NCBI GenBank assembly: GCA_958299035.1
Contig: CATQJL010000112.1
Span: 55,905,140 to 55,969,139 of the forward strand
Direction of reading: 5' to 3'
From: Cylicocyclus nassatus
Taxonomy: Eukaryota; Nematoda; Chromadorea; Rhabditida; Strongylidae
Length of the DNA stretch: 64,000 nt
Shown here: positions 13,401 through 24,579 of the stretch, piece by piece
Layout of the letters: each line of letters opens with the position of its first letter
Position numbering within the stretch: the first letter of the stretch is position 1
Translations under genes and position numbers: made by a program
The notes under the pieces: generated by a model
What the model saw: only the letters and a program-made list of their open reading frames with translations
Database searches by the model: none
What the model was told of the DNA's origin: nothing

Positions 13401-14677
13401 GCAATATTCTCATGAGCAAGAAGTCAAGTAACGGTAGTATCGTTTGTATGTATGGGAGTCCGTATGCGACGTATGTGACGTCTGCAGGTTTCTGCAGATG
13501 CAGGCTTACCGCGGAAAACATCTGCAAAATCGAAGTTATTTCTGGTTCTGACCAAAATCATGTGAGTCACGAAACATACATTAAGGGTGGTTTCTTTATT
13601 TAGCACCTAAATAGTGACAGAAAGTCAGGAAAGGTAACACTTGTTAAGCTATTCTGAAATTGACTAGCATTATCACTGAAATGCGAGACTTTTGATTCGG
13701 AAACGAAGCAAAATGCGACATCGCGGACAGCCTTGGGTATAGTGTGTTTACTCTTTTTGTGCAAAGAATACTTCTACTATATTTTGAGCTTAAAAAATAG
13801 CGTAAACAACGCTGAATAGCATATTTTTATACAAGTAGTCCTAACTCAACGCTTTTTTTGCAACAAAAGTTTCTCAGTAGCTTGCGAACAAAGATTTTTC
13901 ATGTACTCAATGGCAGCCGACAATTGCGGCACAAGTTTCCGTTGAAATTTTTTCAGTCTGAATATTTTTGGAGGTCTTATCCTAACCTGTATTTGTAGCA
14001 CAACTATCTGACCTTCCTTGTGCTCGTTTTTAAAAAATTTGCAGGTAAACCTTGTAAAGGTTTTGAAGATAAAATAAAAAGTTTTGACGCCAGATATCTT
14101 GACAAAAAAAATCCTAAAACTGGATCTCTTGTCTTTTCAAGGCACGGTATTTCTTAGCCTATAGATGGAGCCTTGTTGCTTTCGAACCTGCTAAACGCTG
14201 CGGAATTACCTATCCAAAACATTCTCAGGAGTAAGGTACTCGTGAGAGTATTTTCAAGTGAAAAAAAGCAGATAAGCGTCTCTTATGAAAATATGAAGCA
14301 GCTGGACTAAAGCAGCTATTTTGACTTCTTGCTATGTACATGTACCAGGGACTTTGGAAGTAAACAATCACTTTGGCAGATAGAAACTCTAGGTGGGGCT
14401 ATCATAGTTCTGGCCAGCCTTCAAACCTGCTTTTTTCGAGACTTTTAATTCTCTCCTGAATAACTAAATGAAAGCGGGTGACACACAGCTGTACCAGGTT
14501 TCGAATCAACTTGTTGAAAAGCAAATGAGCATGAGCTACGGCAGCTTTCAATTTGGACCCATAGTTTTGGTCAGCACAGTACATTTAGAAAATATACAGG
14601 CGTTAACTCTGCAGATATTTATCTAGATTCAATTCAGATAACCTTTACCTTGAACATGGTTTACCTGATTATAAAAT
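10421..14677. other. Gene-poor AT-rich interval
   Basis: About 4.2 kb without a defensible gene. Small open frames are present (for example 11988-12230 and 13412-13603), but none has motif, splice context or family resemblance. No RNA gene or clear inverted-repeat element was seen. Confidence 0.5.
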
Positions 14678-14954
14678 ACTAGTTGTCAAACCCGGTTCCG
14701 CCCGGGCCTGTCAATAATATATTTGTAATCAGCATGCTCGATTACCCCCCTGTGCCAACTCCCAGCCCTGTAGCTCAAATTTTGCAAAAAATCGATAAAA
14801 TCGATATCGATCGATAACGAAAACTAGCCTATGACACGCTCCGCCCCGAAGTATATGTGTGCCAAGTTTGGTCAAAATCGGTTCAGAAATAAAAATTTCT
14901 ATTCCGCACATACGTACATACAGACAGACTGACAGACACACATTCAGCTTTATA
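14678..14954 (-). repeat. Dispersed repeat, reverse-strand copy (GTTTGACAACTAGT / CTGTCTGTATGT family)
   Basis: Reverse-complement relative of 42867-43280. The shared landmarks are a CTGTCTGTATGT-type microsatellite, a phrase for 'gaccaaacttggcacac', poly-ATCGAT/TTATCGATTTT, 'gagctacggggctggga' and a GATTACnnnCATGCT box. The family looks like a mobile or prophage-style repeat unit with no coding capacity. Its 5' boundary is interrupted by the element at 14955. Confidence 0.65.
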
Positions 14955-15633
14955 CAGGGTGTCCCAAAAGTAAGTACACACTTTTCAATCGTCAATATCT
15001 CTCTTCCCAATGGGTCTTTTTTCGCCTTTTAAGTACCATTCTGTAGAGGAGGCTTCAACTTAGATATACAGTATTGAGCGAATCACCGACCGCTCTTCAT
15101 CACTGTAGGATTACGGTAGGAACTTCCAGCAAGTAGAACTATTGTGAAATATGCCATCTGACAAAATTTTTTCAAAAAAACTGAAAAATAGTGTACTAAG
15201 GTTTTCGCGCACGCTGATTCCACTACACAACTTTTTATGAGTGTTTTCAGCTTTTCTGATGGTGTAATCACATTTCTGACAAATATTGAAAATTTGGATA
15301 TCACGGTTTACCTGGGATAACTTTGGAAAGAAGCATCATAGTAAAGTGGAAATTTCATATTTGAAATCAGCAACTTTCATTACCTTAGTGTAAGAGTTTT
15401 TAGCTTGTTTGGTTTTGTTCGGAGGCAGAGTATGGCTTCCAATTGCCTGAAATTTTTTGTTGAAGTTCCTACAGTAATCCTACAGTAATGAAGAGAGATC
15501 GTTGACGCTCTCGATGCCATGGATCTAAGTTGAAGCCTCCTCTACAGAATGGTACTTGAATGGCGAAAAAAGACACAACGGGAAGAGAGATATTAACGAT
15601 TGAAAAGTGTGTACTTACTTTTGGGACACCCGT
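14955..15633. mobile_element. Non-autonomous DNA transposon (MITE) with TIR CAGGGTGTCCCAAAAGTAAG
   Basis: Near-perfect terminal inverted repeats: the left end (14955-15075) matches the reverse complement of the right end (about 15525-15633), including GTCCCAAAAGTAAGTACAC and CTCCTCTACAGAATGGTAC. The inner parts also pair, around CATCACTGTAGGATTACGG. It is flanked by TA-rich DNA, consistent with a Tc1/mariner-type TA target. No transposase remains. Confidence 0.8.
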
Positions 15634-15639
15634 TATATA

Positions 15640-16100
15640 AGATGAGACGGAAGTTTGTAACCATCTTACGCCTTGAAAAAAATGTTAAAGGCTAGCGTAA
15701 ACTGTTTTATTGATTGGGGGACAATGCAAATTGAATGATCTTGAGCGTTGATTATTGGATATAAATGTCAGTAATTATCAGTTTAAGTCTGATTTCTCTA
15801 GATTTTGAAGCAGAGAACCTGCTGAAAGTTTTCGACGGTATGCCAAACTTCGTATAGTGAGGATCAGGCAGTCATTCTAATCAGAAACTTTCTTGGAACC
15901 AGCACCTGCGGAATAATAATAGCTTGAAAGTATGGTGTACCTTTTCTAATTCCCGCACATCTTTTTTGATATAAAGGCTCCAAACTTGTGAGCACTATTC
16001 AAGTGAAGTAGAACATATGTTACATAGAAATCAAAACTGCAAGATTTGATGAGTGTTCATATGGGAACATGGTGTACATAGTATATGCTTTTCAGATTAC
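15640..16100. other. Unassigned spacer
   Basis: AT-rich spacer between two mobile elements; nothing recognised. Confidence 0.5.
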
Positions 16101-16410
16101 TTAGAGGCACCGTCCACCCAGATTCTCGACTTCCAGTTTTTGTCTGTCAGGGCCTTCTTATGTCCCTGATTCCGAATATGAAGTGGAGAATCGGCGAAAA
16201 ACTCGACGATCCCCGTTGCGGAGAATTCACAGGACGGCTTTACGGAACGGTGATTCGATAGGCGCGCACAAATGGGCGGGCATGGATGGGGAGGGCGGTG
16301 CCGTCTGGGGATCCTCGTGCATATTCGTTATTCCGGAGCGATTACCTCGCTTCCGAAGCGACATTTTGCGCTGCGACTTGGGCATTGGCTTCATGATGTC
16401 AACTTAGGGG
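16101..16410. mobile_element. Partial copy of the AGGCACCGTCCACCC TIR element
   Basis: The left end AGGCACCGTCCACCCAGATT and the following 'ttccagtttttg...ccctgattccgaatat' match the left half of the complete element at 18554-18920. The right terminal repeat is missing, so this is a truncated or diverged copy. The flanking TTAG would be a mutated TTAA target site. Confidence 0.6.
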
Positions 16411-16674
16411 AGGGGGATGGTTTAAGCTATGTGTTGTGAAATTTGAGGATGAGATTAATCGTGAATGTCGCGAAATTCCGCGAATTTCGCGAAATTCACG
16501 GAAATTTTGCACATTCTGTGAGCGGTATTGTATCTGGCTGATAAACTGATAAAAAGTTAATTTTCCCATCAGCTACTAGCTGATAAACATTAAAAATGGA
16601 TTGTGAATTTTTTCATCCAAACCTTCATGTTGAAGTAATTTATAAGCTTTCCCACAATTATGACCAATATCATA

Positions 16675-16812
16675 CAGTTATGACAGTGGAATGTGAAAAT
16701 TCTCGGCGAATTCGGCGATGTCGGCGAATTCGGCAAAATCGGCCAAAAGCGCAAAGTCGCCGACTTCGCCGACATCGCCGAGAATTTGTACATTCCAAAG
16801 TCATAACTGTTC
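16675..16812. repeat. Hairpin-forming inverted repeat (CGGCGAA/TTCGCCG core)
   Basis: ACAGTTATGAC plus a CATTCC-containing arm on the left pairs with the reverse complement on the right around 16800-16812. Inside, repeated CGGCGAATTCGGCGATGTCGG pairs with CCGACTTCGCCGACATCGCCG. The result is a stem of about 135 bp. A spurious 76-codon frame spans it. Confidence 0.7.
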
Positions 16813-16826
16813 GAATGCATGTATGA

Positions 16827-18435
16827 AGTAAATCTTATAGTTTCCGCTTACATGGATTACTCGACGTGCTAACAACATTTCTTACATTGCTTTGCTGCTG
16901 GTGGCACATTGTAGGATAGAATATCTGCCAAATGACACGAATTTCGAACTTGAAAGACTTCATGAGAAGGCGATTTTGTAACATCATAATCTGACGATCA
17001 ATGCAGATAAAGATCTGTGCTAAGCACAGTCCGGTGAAGGTGTTCACAAAAAGCTTTGAACTCACAAAAATAAGCAGACAATTTCCGCAATATATAGGCA
17101 AAAAAGTGCAGGCGAATTTGCGATTTTAATTGGTTGAGCCACTTCTATCTCACTTTAGCTTTACTGTAAGACTCTCTACTGCAAAATAAATGAGATTTTC
17201 GTAAAGATTGGGACCAAAAACCGCTATGAGGAAGTTTCCGGTCAATCCGAGAACCTCAATGTTTTGACCAAATCTTGCGCCGAGCAGGGCCCGGCACGCG
17301 TTGGTTTGAGGTTTTTGGGAAACAAAGCCTACCATGACTTCGCGAAAATTTACGAAGTCCCTCTCGACGTGAAAATCAGTAGGGAAACCCTTATTCAAAC
17401 AAAATAGCAACAAAAAAGCGAAAAAAGCGCATTTTGAGGTATGCAATATTAACAAAAAAGGAAAAAGAAAACATTTCGAGTCGATTAAAGGCTCTGCCAT
17501 TGGATATAGTACATTTTGATGCTGGGAATGTCGAAAATCTCTTAGGCCAACCAAATCTGTGGCCTCAACAATCCTGTGCTGCAATTTTCGCCACATATTT
17601 CAAAGGACACCGCAAGTGAATGGAGCGCGATATCTATCAACGCGTAGAATTATACTACTTTTGACTCAAAAAAGGGGAGAGGCAACGATTTGATCCGCTC
17701 TCTCCACTATATGATAGATTTTTGACCGTTTTAATCGTCCAAATCAAAAAGGTCCAAAACTTATGTGAACTCTCCGATATTTATGCTCCGAACCGACTCG
17801 GTTGGTTTGGTAATTGGTCTAGAAACCAACAAATTCGAGAGCGGATATTAGGACACATAAGTTTTGGGAACTTTTTACATAACATAGTTTGGAGTAATAT
17901 TGTATACACATAGCCCAAATTCGGAGGCATGTGATTGTTTGTGCGCTGTAAACAAGCCATTTGTTTGTTTGAGTCTTGCGTTTGAAATTCGCGCGTTTAC
18001 AAAAGAACACGTTCAACTCGTGAAACCTGGCATGCTCGCCGTGTTTTTTGGCGCTTCCTCCAGGACAAACCATCGGTGCCGGGCCCTGGCGCCGAGGCCA
18101 AGAGTGAGGAGCGAGAAAAAATTAAATGCTACTAGTTCCTTAGAAAATTAAACCATAGATGTTATTTGACCCTTTGATTACGAAAAACATATCTGATTAG
18201 CGAGATAGCTTCTTTCTGTAAGACTACGGTGGATAGATTTTTAGAGAAATGTGGATTTTTCCGAAATTTGCTAGCTGCGCCCACTTTTGGCCCTGTCCAG
18301 ACCCAAGTCTCCGCCCACTTCTCCCCCACCTTTCCATTCCAACCCATCTACGCCTGGGCCACTAACCCACCACTAACCACCAATGAACCACTTCTGACCG
18401 ATTTATATATAGAGATCAAAAATCAGATTAAGAAA
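16827..18435. other. Unassigned interval
   Basis: No recognisable gene. The longest frame (17150-17596, minus, 148 codons) shows a hydrophobic stretch but no family motif, and I regard it as unsupported. Confidence 0.45.
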
Positions 18436-18553
18436 AATCATCTCCAGTGGCCGTATTCATCAACGAACCTTGAGGTTAAAATCTACCTTGAGAGCATCTT
18501 TCAAGGTAGAATTTAACCTTAAGGTAACTTTGCTATTCTCAAATCTACTTTAA
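18436..18553. repeat. Inverted-repeat motif 'GGCCGTATTCATCAACGAA' with AAGGTTAAAATCTACCTTG boxes
   Basis: A short block of alternating AAGGTTAAAATCTACCTTGA and its complement. A reversed copy with the same GTGGCC-ATATTCATCAACGAA outer motif lies at about 23230-23280, so the two could be ends of one larger element containing 18554-23200. Confidence 0.5.
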
Positions 18554-18920
18554 AGGCACCGTCCACCCAAAATTTCGACCTTCATGTTTTTGCCGTTCCA
18601 GGACCTTCTCATACCCCTGATTCCGAATATCAAGTCGGAAATCCGCAAAAACCTTGAAAAACCCCTGTTTTCAAAAACCGCAGAGCGATTTCTTCGGTAC
18701 GTGATTGGCTGGGCGCGCACGGATGGGCGGAACGAACGTCACGCCCACTCCGAAAGGGGAGGAGCCAGCGTCGCGAACGCAGGCTGAAGCGATTTCCAAA
18801 GCAATTTTCTCGGTTCGGAAGCAACTTCAGGCAGCGCGAGTTGGGCAGTCATTTAGTTGGGGGCCCCGCATCTGCTAGGTATCATAATCTCACCAACCCC
18901 ATTTTGGGTGGACGATGCCT
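18554..18920. mobile_element. 367-bp TTAA-flanked MITE
   Basis: The left end AGGCACCGTCCACCCAAAAT and right end (reverse complement AGGCATCGTCCACCCAAAAT) are terminal inverted repeats with one mismatch. TTAA stands directly outside both ends (18550-18553 and 18921-18924), the piggyBac-type target duplication. No coding capacity. Confidence 0.8.
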
Positions 18921-18924
18921 TTAA

Positions 18925-20108
18925 GGTTAAAATCTACCTGGTGGTAAGCTGAACACTCACTGACTCTTATTCAGGACATGCCATGACGTATTAGCGGTGC
19001 ATGAGTGTTTTGCTGTCCGTGTACCTTTTAATTGCCAAATGAGCACAGACTTACATACTGTAGGTCCAATTGCCGTGTTTTATCAGGAAAGCATTCTAAG
19101 ACGCCCGTCATATCAACGAAAAGCGCCCAAGAGTGCCGAAAAGCGCCTGAGCGTCAGAATGCTTCTTTCACAAGCTCGATTTTTGGCGCTGAAGCGTTAG
19201 TTTCGGAAACATGTTGATACTAGAACAGCTGCGTTCATTCACAATTATCATGACACATCTTCCGACCACACTCAGTGTTGGAAAGCTTCACCATAAAGCT
19301 GTTCTATCTTTCTAAACTTTCACAACGCTATTTGCATGCATTATTTGCATTTTCGTTTTTTAAGTTGATAGGCTTTCGACCGATAAGAGGATAGCTACCT
19401 GTACAAATTACTTTGATGCGCAGTTCATAATCGATGCTCGTGCTTGATAACTTTGTGAGTCAACAGTGCTGAGATAACTCAGAAATTTAATGAACTCTGG
19501 CTTGATGTCATCATCATGGTTCCTACTTACATCTTCAAAAGATAACGAGTTCCTTCAGTAATTCACAAAGCTGTAGCGTTGACTGGTGCTTCTAAAAAGG
19601 TTTGCTAAAAGTTGCGTTCCGGCGCTTTTGGGGGCTTTCGAGAGGTTTTGGGCGCGCTTTTGTGCGGAGTATAAAAGGTCCCCATATAGGCAATCATTAC
19701 CATGATTAAGCTTTTCAATCGAGTTTTATCAGATACATATGCTTCATGACTATCACAGTGTAAGTAGAGTTAAATTTGAGCTGCACCATATGAACCTCGA
19801 CTTATAAGCCGATTCTGCCAACGATCGACATATATGTGCCTTTGCGCGCGAAAGATCTTGCATTTAACCGTCTCATGGAACTAACGATTTGAATGAACTT
19901 GCCACTGAAACTGCACTATAGTATCTGTATGTGGTGTTTGTAGTCATTATTTCGACAAACAAAATTTTTACTCGCATCAGCTGCAAAACAATCCTCCTGA
20001 CCCAGAATTCAAAATGTGATGAAAAATTATTTTAAACTATACCCTCCTCTGCGCCACTTGCGACGATGATGAATACAAAATTCAAATGCAAGCCACCTTT
20101 AGTAGCTA
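18925..20108. other. Unassigned interval
   Basis: No gene, RNA or clear repeat recognised. The short overlapping frames at 18997-19217 have no family resemblance. Confidence 0.45.
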
Positions 20109-21050
20109 TTAGGTTGTCCGGAGATTAATGTTCGTTTTGAATTTGAAACGAATTAAATCATACACTTCTCATTTTAGATAGTTGCCAATCACTATTCGAT
20201 AGAGCAAAGCAAGCTTTACAAGTTGGCAATTTTGGCTTTGCACCGGCTTTGATCCACCTCGGATTTCAAGCCAGAAACTAAAAGATTTAATTGCCTGAAA
20301 GAATTGAGAAAAATCCTAACTCAGTCCATAAGAATCCTACAAAAATTCTAGTTTGCTCACATAAACAGCATCCAAATAAGACATCTAAACACGCCACTGC
20401 CGTATTTTTTTCTTGGTTAGAAATAAAAAAAACGAAGGTTTTCATATTTTTGCCAAAATGATGTTGTGCTGTCCACACATATGTGATTTTATACTACTAC
20501 CCTGTAGAAGTAAAACATAAATTCTCTGCTCTCCATAAGCTCTGTTTTTCAAAAAATTCAGATTTTAGTATAGATCACCCGACTAAGGAAAACTATATTC
20601 GCTATTTCTCGAGAACTAAAGCTTGTGAAGAGCTGAGAACTTATGCTTTTACTTCCACAAGCTTGTAGTGTACAACTACCTATGTGGACAGTACAGCATC
20701 ATTTGGCAAAAGCATGAAGATTTGGGTTTTTTTTTGATTTCCAACAGATGAAAAATTACGGCATTAACGTAGATAAATGTCTTTTGAGAACAGCGTTTAC
20801 ACGAGCAAGTTAGAATTTTTGTAGGATTTTTATGGACTGAGTTACGAATTCTGAATTTTTCGGGCAGTTGAATCTTTTAAATTTTTGGCTTGAAACTTGA
20901 GGTGGATTAAAGCTGGGATTGCCATGCTGTAGAGCTTGCTTTGCTTTATTGAATGGTACTTTGAAACTTATTTGAAATTGAGAAATGCATGACTTATTGC
21001 GGTTCAATTCCGAGACGGACATTAATTTTTTTGAAGGAGACAACCCAATA
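20109..21050. mobile_element. Palindromic mariner-like foldback element (TTAGGTTGTCCGGAG ends)
   Basis: TTAGGTTGTCCGGAGATTAATG at the left pairs with the right end ...CATTAATTTTTTTGAAGGAGACAACCCAATA. The arms keep pairing inward, for example CTTTACAAGTTGGCAATTTTGGC with its mirror near 20925, AATCCTAACTCAGTCCATAA with its mirror near 20825, and GATGTTGTGCTGTCCACA with 20683-20703. The whole 942 bp is thus an imperfect palindrome with axis near 20580. TTAGGTTG termini next to TA suggest mariner ancestry. No transposase is visible. Confidence 0.75.
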
Positions 21051-21345
21051 CTTTTCAAATACAGTTTTCCTGTGTAGAAGCTGTTTAAGATTCTCAAGAG
21101 ATTACTGAGGAAAAGGGTGTGATTTAACAGGATTCATCTCCCAAAGTCTCAAGAAGCTCTCTCTTGAACGGGAAGCACTGGCGTGAGACACTTTCTCGTG
21201 CTAGTTTACCGTCTAGGGAAGATTCTGCTTGGAGCTTCAAGAAGTATATCATCAGCGCATTATCTAGGAGCAAAGGTGTGCATTGGCATGATATGTCTCA
21301 AATTACAAATTTTGGGGTTGCAAAAGTCTCACATGGTGTCTTTGA

Positions 21346-21762
21346 AGGCAGTGGCTCGGCAAAACCGAACATCTCAAAATTTTTATGTGGAAGGTTGCAC
21401 CCCCAAACATGAGAATGGAGCAGGTCCGAGCACACAGCATGCTTCCCCTGCTTAGAAAATTTGCCCCGAACCCATGCGCGTAAGCCATTCTTACACGCGC
21501 TTGGACGAGCTTGCGATATCTCTCACACCGTTAGAGGCGGGCCGCGATGCTATGAACATATGGGTCCCACAACGACTCTACGTCTCTAACCATGGTGGGA
21601 AGCGTTCCACTCGTCCCACTCGTCTCTCAAAATGAGGGGTTTTAGGAAATGTTGGTTGTTGCCATTTTCGCGCTCTTTACGGTGAGTTTTCGGAATTAGC
21701 GTGTCGAATTACCCTAGGTAAGCAAAAAAACCACAGGTCGAGGGTTTGCCGAGCCACTGCCT
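21346..21762. mobile_element. 417-bp TTAA-family MITE (AGGCAGTGGCTCGGCAAA ends)
   Basis: AGGCAGTGGCTCGGCAAAACC at the left matches the reverse complement of the right end (GGGTTTGCCGAGCCACTGCCT). Flanks are TTGA (21342-21345, one change) and TTAA (21763-21766). It belongs to the same AGGCA...TGCCT family as 18554 and 49094. GC-rich interior, no coding capacity. Confidence 0.75.
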
Positions 21763-21984
21763 TTAACAAACTTTATTATTTGTTGGGTACTGTATCGATT
21801 CCGTTTTAGCTACGGCTTAAATTGGCGATTATTATCTACGTTTCAACAATGATTCGCCTTCTTCAAAGCCTGAAATGGGCAAAGGCAATTTAGAAACTAC
21901 CCGACCAAACATCTCTTTAAAGTCCTAAATGCAAGATTCTATGCTTTCAACCACAAGAAACGCTACACGCAGGAATCACTTGCG

Positions 21985-22638
21985 GAACCGCAGCTCAAAA
22001 GAAAGCTTTATATTTCGAAACTCCAGATACCTGGATTCCACATTGTGTACCTATCCGTAAGTATTCCTACTACCCTTCACTATGAACATGTTGGAGAGGA
22101 GCGAGAAGGTGTACGAACCGCATTTTCCAGCTTTTGTATGATCGCTGATGATCCCCGGCGCTTTTCTTTAAAGTCATTTTTCTTTCTCCGAAGTTAACGA
22201 AAACCTTCCAAAGTTGTACTGAACATCTAACACAACAACAGTGCTAAGCATGTTACTGATGAGAACAAATGAGTTCTTGAAAAGTCGAATTTTTCGGTAA
22301 ACCTCAAATTTCGACCTGCGGATCATCGAAAATTTCATGACTTCAAAACATCATTTGTTCTTATCAGCAACATGCTTAGCATTGTCGGTTTAGATAAATA
22401 ATCTGCACAACTTTGGAGGTTTTTCGTTAACTTCGGAGAAAGAAAAATGATTCTAAAGAAAAGCGCCGGGGATCATCAGCGATCATACAGAAGCTGGAAA
22501 ATGCGGTTCGTACACCTTCTCGCTCCTCTTCAACATGTTCATAGTGAAGGGTAGTAGGAATACTTACGGATAGGTACACACGTGAAATCCAGGTATCTGG
22601 AGTTTCGAAATATAAAGCTTTCTACTAAGCTGCGGTCC
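21985..22638. repeat. 654-bp foldback repeat
   Basis: The left arm from GGAACCGCAGCTC through AAAGCTTTATATTTCGAAAC, CTCCAGATACCTGGATT, GTAAGTATTCCTACTACCC and GATCGCTGATGATCCCCGGC is mirrored on the right from GCCGGGGATCATCAGCGATC out to GAGCTGCGGTCC-like sequence. The axis is near 22311. No coding capacity; a MITE-type insertion is the simplest reading. Confidence 0.8.
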
Positions 22639-22949
22639 CCTCCCCGCGGTGCATGCGGCCCTTAGAGCCTTGAAAACCATGGTTAGGGATAAGGAATGAG
22701 ACTAAGTAAACAAGTAAAATTTGAGCTAGTTTTACAGTCTCTTTCAACCCGGAGTAGACGAAACAAGTGGAGCAGCAACGCCATTGGCTAAGCGAGACAG
22801 TTCAGAATGAGATACTGCAAGTGGCGTGAGTCCTTGCGAAGCGGAATCCCTCCATTGATTTCCGCCTAAACTGAGTTGAACTCACTATAGATATAGATAC
22901 GTTTGTCTTTGAAAACGGTTGCGTAAGAATTAAAAAGGTCCTTAGAAAG

Positions 22950-23280
22950 AGTTCAACCCTTATATGCAAAGTCAAGGTAGTTTTTAACCCTGGCTATCCC
23001 AGGGTTGAATTTTACCTTGAACGCATAATAGAAAGTTGATGGAGAAATGATGATTGAGGTAAATTTTAATTTCAGGGTAGAGTGATGAATAAGAATTAAA
23101 AAGGTTTTTAGTCCTGATGAATACGGGTTTATGCGTTTCAAGGTTCATTTCTACCTCAAGATAAACTTAACCCATGAGAAAATATCATTGCGATCATGTT
23201 GTGTATTCGGGTTATAAGCCTAAATGCTATAAGGTAGATTTTAACTTTGAAATTTCGTTGATGAATATGGCCACAGATGC
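22950..23280. repeat. Cluster of AAGGTTAAAATTTACCTTGA-type inverted boxes
   Basis: Several degenerate copies of a box reading ACCTTGA/AAGGTT with intervening AATTTTAACC, ending with GTTGATGAATATGGCCACAG at 23259-23276, the mirror of the motif at 18447. Probably an element terminus. Confidence 0.5.
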
Positions 23281-23639
23281 TATAGGGTAGCACATTCACA
23301 TTCATTCCCCTTCACATTCACGTTGCTGCCCAACTTTCTTCACCAGTTGATAGCGCATCAAGGGTTGTACCGAATTATTACTATGCTAGTTCCTTGATCA
23401 TTCTTCTGAAATTATTATTTTATTTTTCTTTTAAATTTCCGGTTTAGCTCCTTTGAATATAAACACAAATACCGGTATCCGGGCACTTCGTTTCCGTTTT
23501 TCATTAAAATATGCGTAAAAATGGTCTTTTACTAACTTATAAATCCCCGCTTACAAAAGAGCTCAAAGCTCGCTCTTATCATAGAAAGAAAAAGATTACA
23601 AAGATACATATAAATGACTATCTAGCATTTACTTATCAG

Positions 23640-24345
23640 GGCTAGTCGCGGTGATATGAGGTCACTCTCGCAACAGGACACTTTTTTGAAGCAATTCTTA
23701 GGCTCAACAAATTTCGTCGAAAAATACTTTTAAAGTTGCCAACTAACTAACTACTGTAAACAGCCTTGTTTTGCCTCTGAAAGAGCAAAGAGCAAGGCGA
23801 ACTTGGTCTTGCCCCCAGAGAATACCAGAGATTTTATGGGACAGGCAGCAGTACACTATTTTCAGCAACTCCTAGGGCTAAAAGCTTTGACAAAAGATAC
23901 TTATTACGCTTTTTACCCCAAGAACATTTAACTTTCTGATTCTGAAAGAGAAAAGAACAGGTCATGTTTGGTCCGCTAGCAGATCAAGGACTTAATACGG
24001 CAAGACACTTCTCTAGGAACTCTTAAGCTTCACAGATTTTTGAAAACTTTGTCGAAAGATACTTTGAAGGTTATCTGTTTTGAAACAACCTGCTTTTGCC
24101 TTCAAAAGAAAAAAAGTAGGTCAAATTTGGTTTCACTGGCAGAAAGTACCAGAATATTTATGTAACAGGACACTTCTTTTCAAAGCAATTCATAAGCCCA
24201 AGAAACTTTGCCTAAAGATAATTTTGAGATTTCTACTCCAGGAACATCCTACTTTTGCCTTCAAAGAGAAGACAGCAGGGTGAAGTTAGTCGCTGAAAGA
24301 AAAGACCACGAACTCTGTGCGACAGATCACTTTTTTCTAAAATCC
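23640..24345 (+). repeat. Degenerate tandem repeat, period about 162-165 bp, four copies
   Basis: A landmark of the form ACAGGACACTTCTTT recurs near 23672, 23836 (diverged), 23999, 24163 and 24318. Each unit also has 'aaagatactt', 'cttttgcctt' and 'aaagagaa-agcaggtc' in the same order. The spacing is close to 54 codons, but the units are full of stops, so this is a decayed satellite rather than repeated exons. Confidence 0.6.
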
Positions 24346-24579
24346 TCTAGCTTTAAACTACTATGCTGTTAACTAAGTTTTGCAACTACTTTCATAACAT
24401 TTCTCTCTTTGTATACGACGCACTCAAATTTTGCCGTTATGTGAACTATGAAGTAAGCTACAAGTGCAATGCAACTACAGTCCTGCCAAATTCTGATGTC
24501 GCAGTGAGGGTTACGGAAGGTATATGGTACAAAGCGAACCTGCTGAAGTGCGCCAGTGACTTCCGGGAAGAACTTGGAA

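Noticed and set aside
17150..17596. 148-codon minus-strand frame
   Set aside because: Longest frame of its region, but no recognisable motif or exon partners; probably chance.
21000..21015. GGTTCAATTCC resembling a tRNA T-loop
   Set aside because: No acceptor, D or anticodon stems around it, and it lies in the arm of the mariner-like palindrome.
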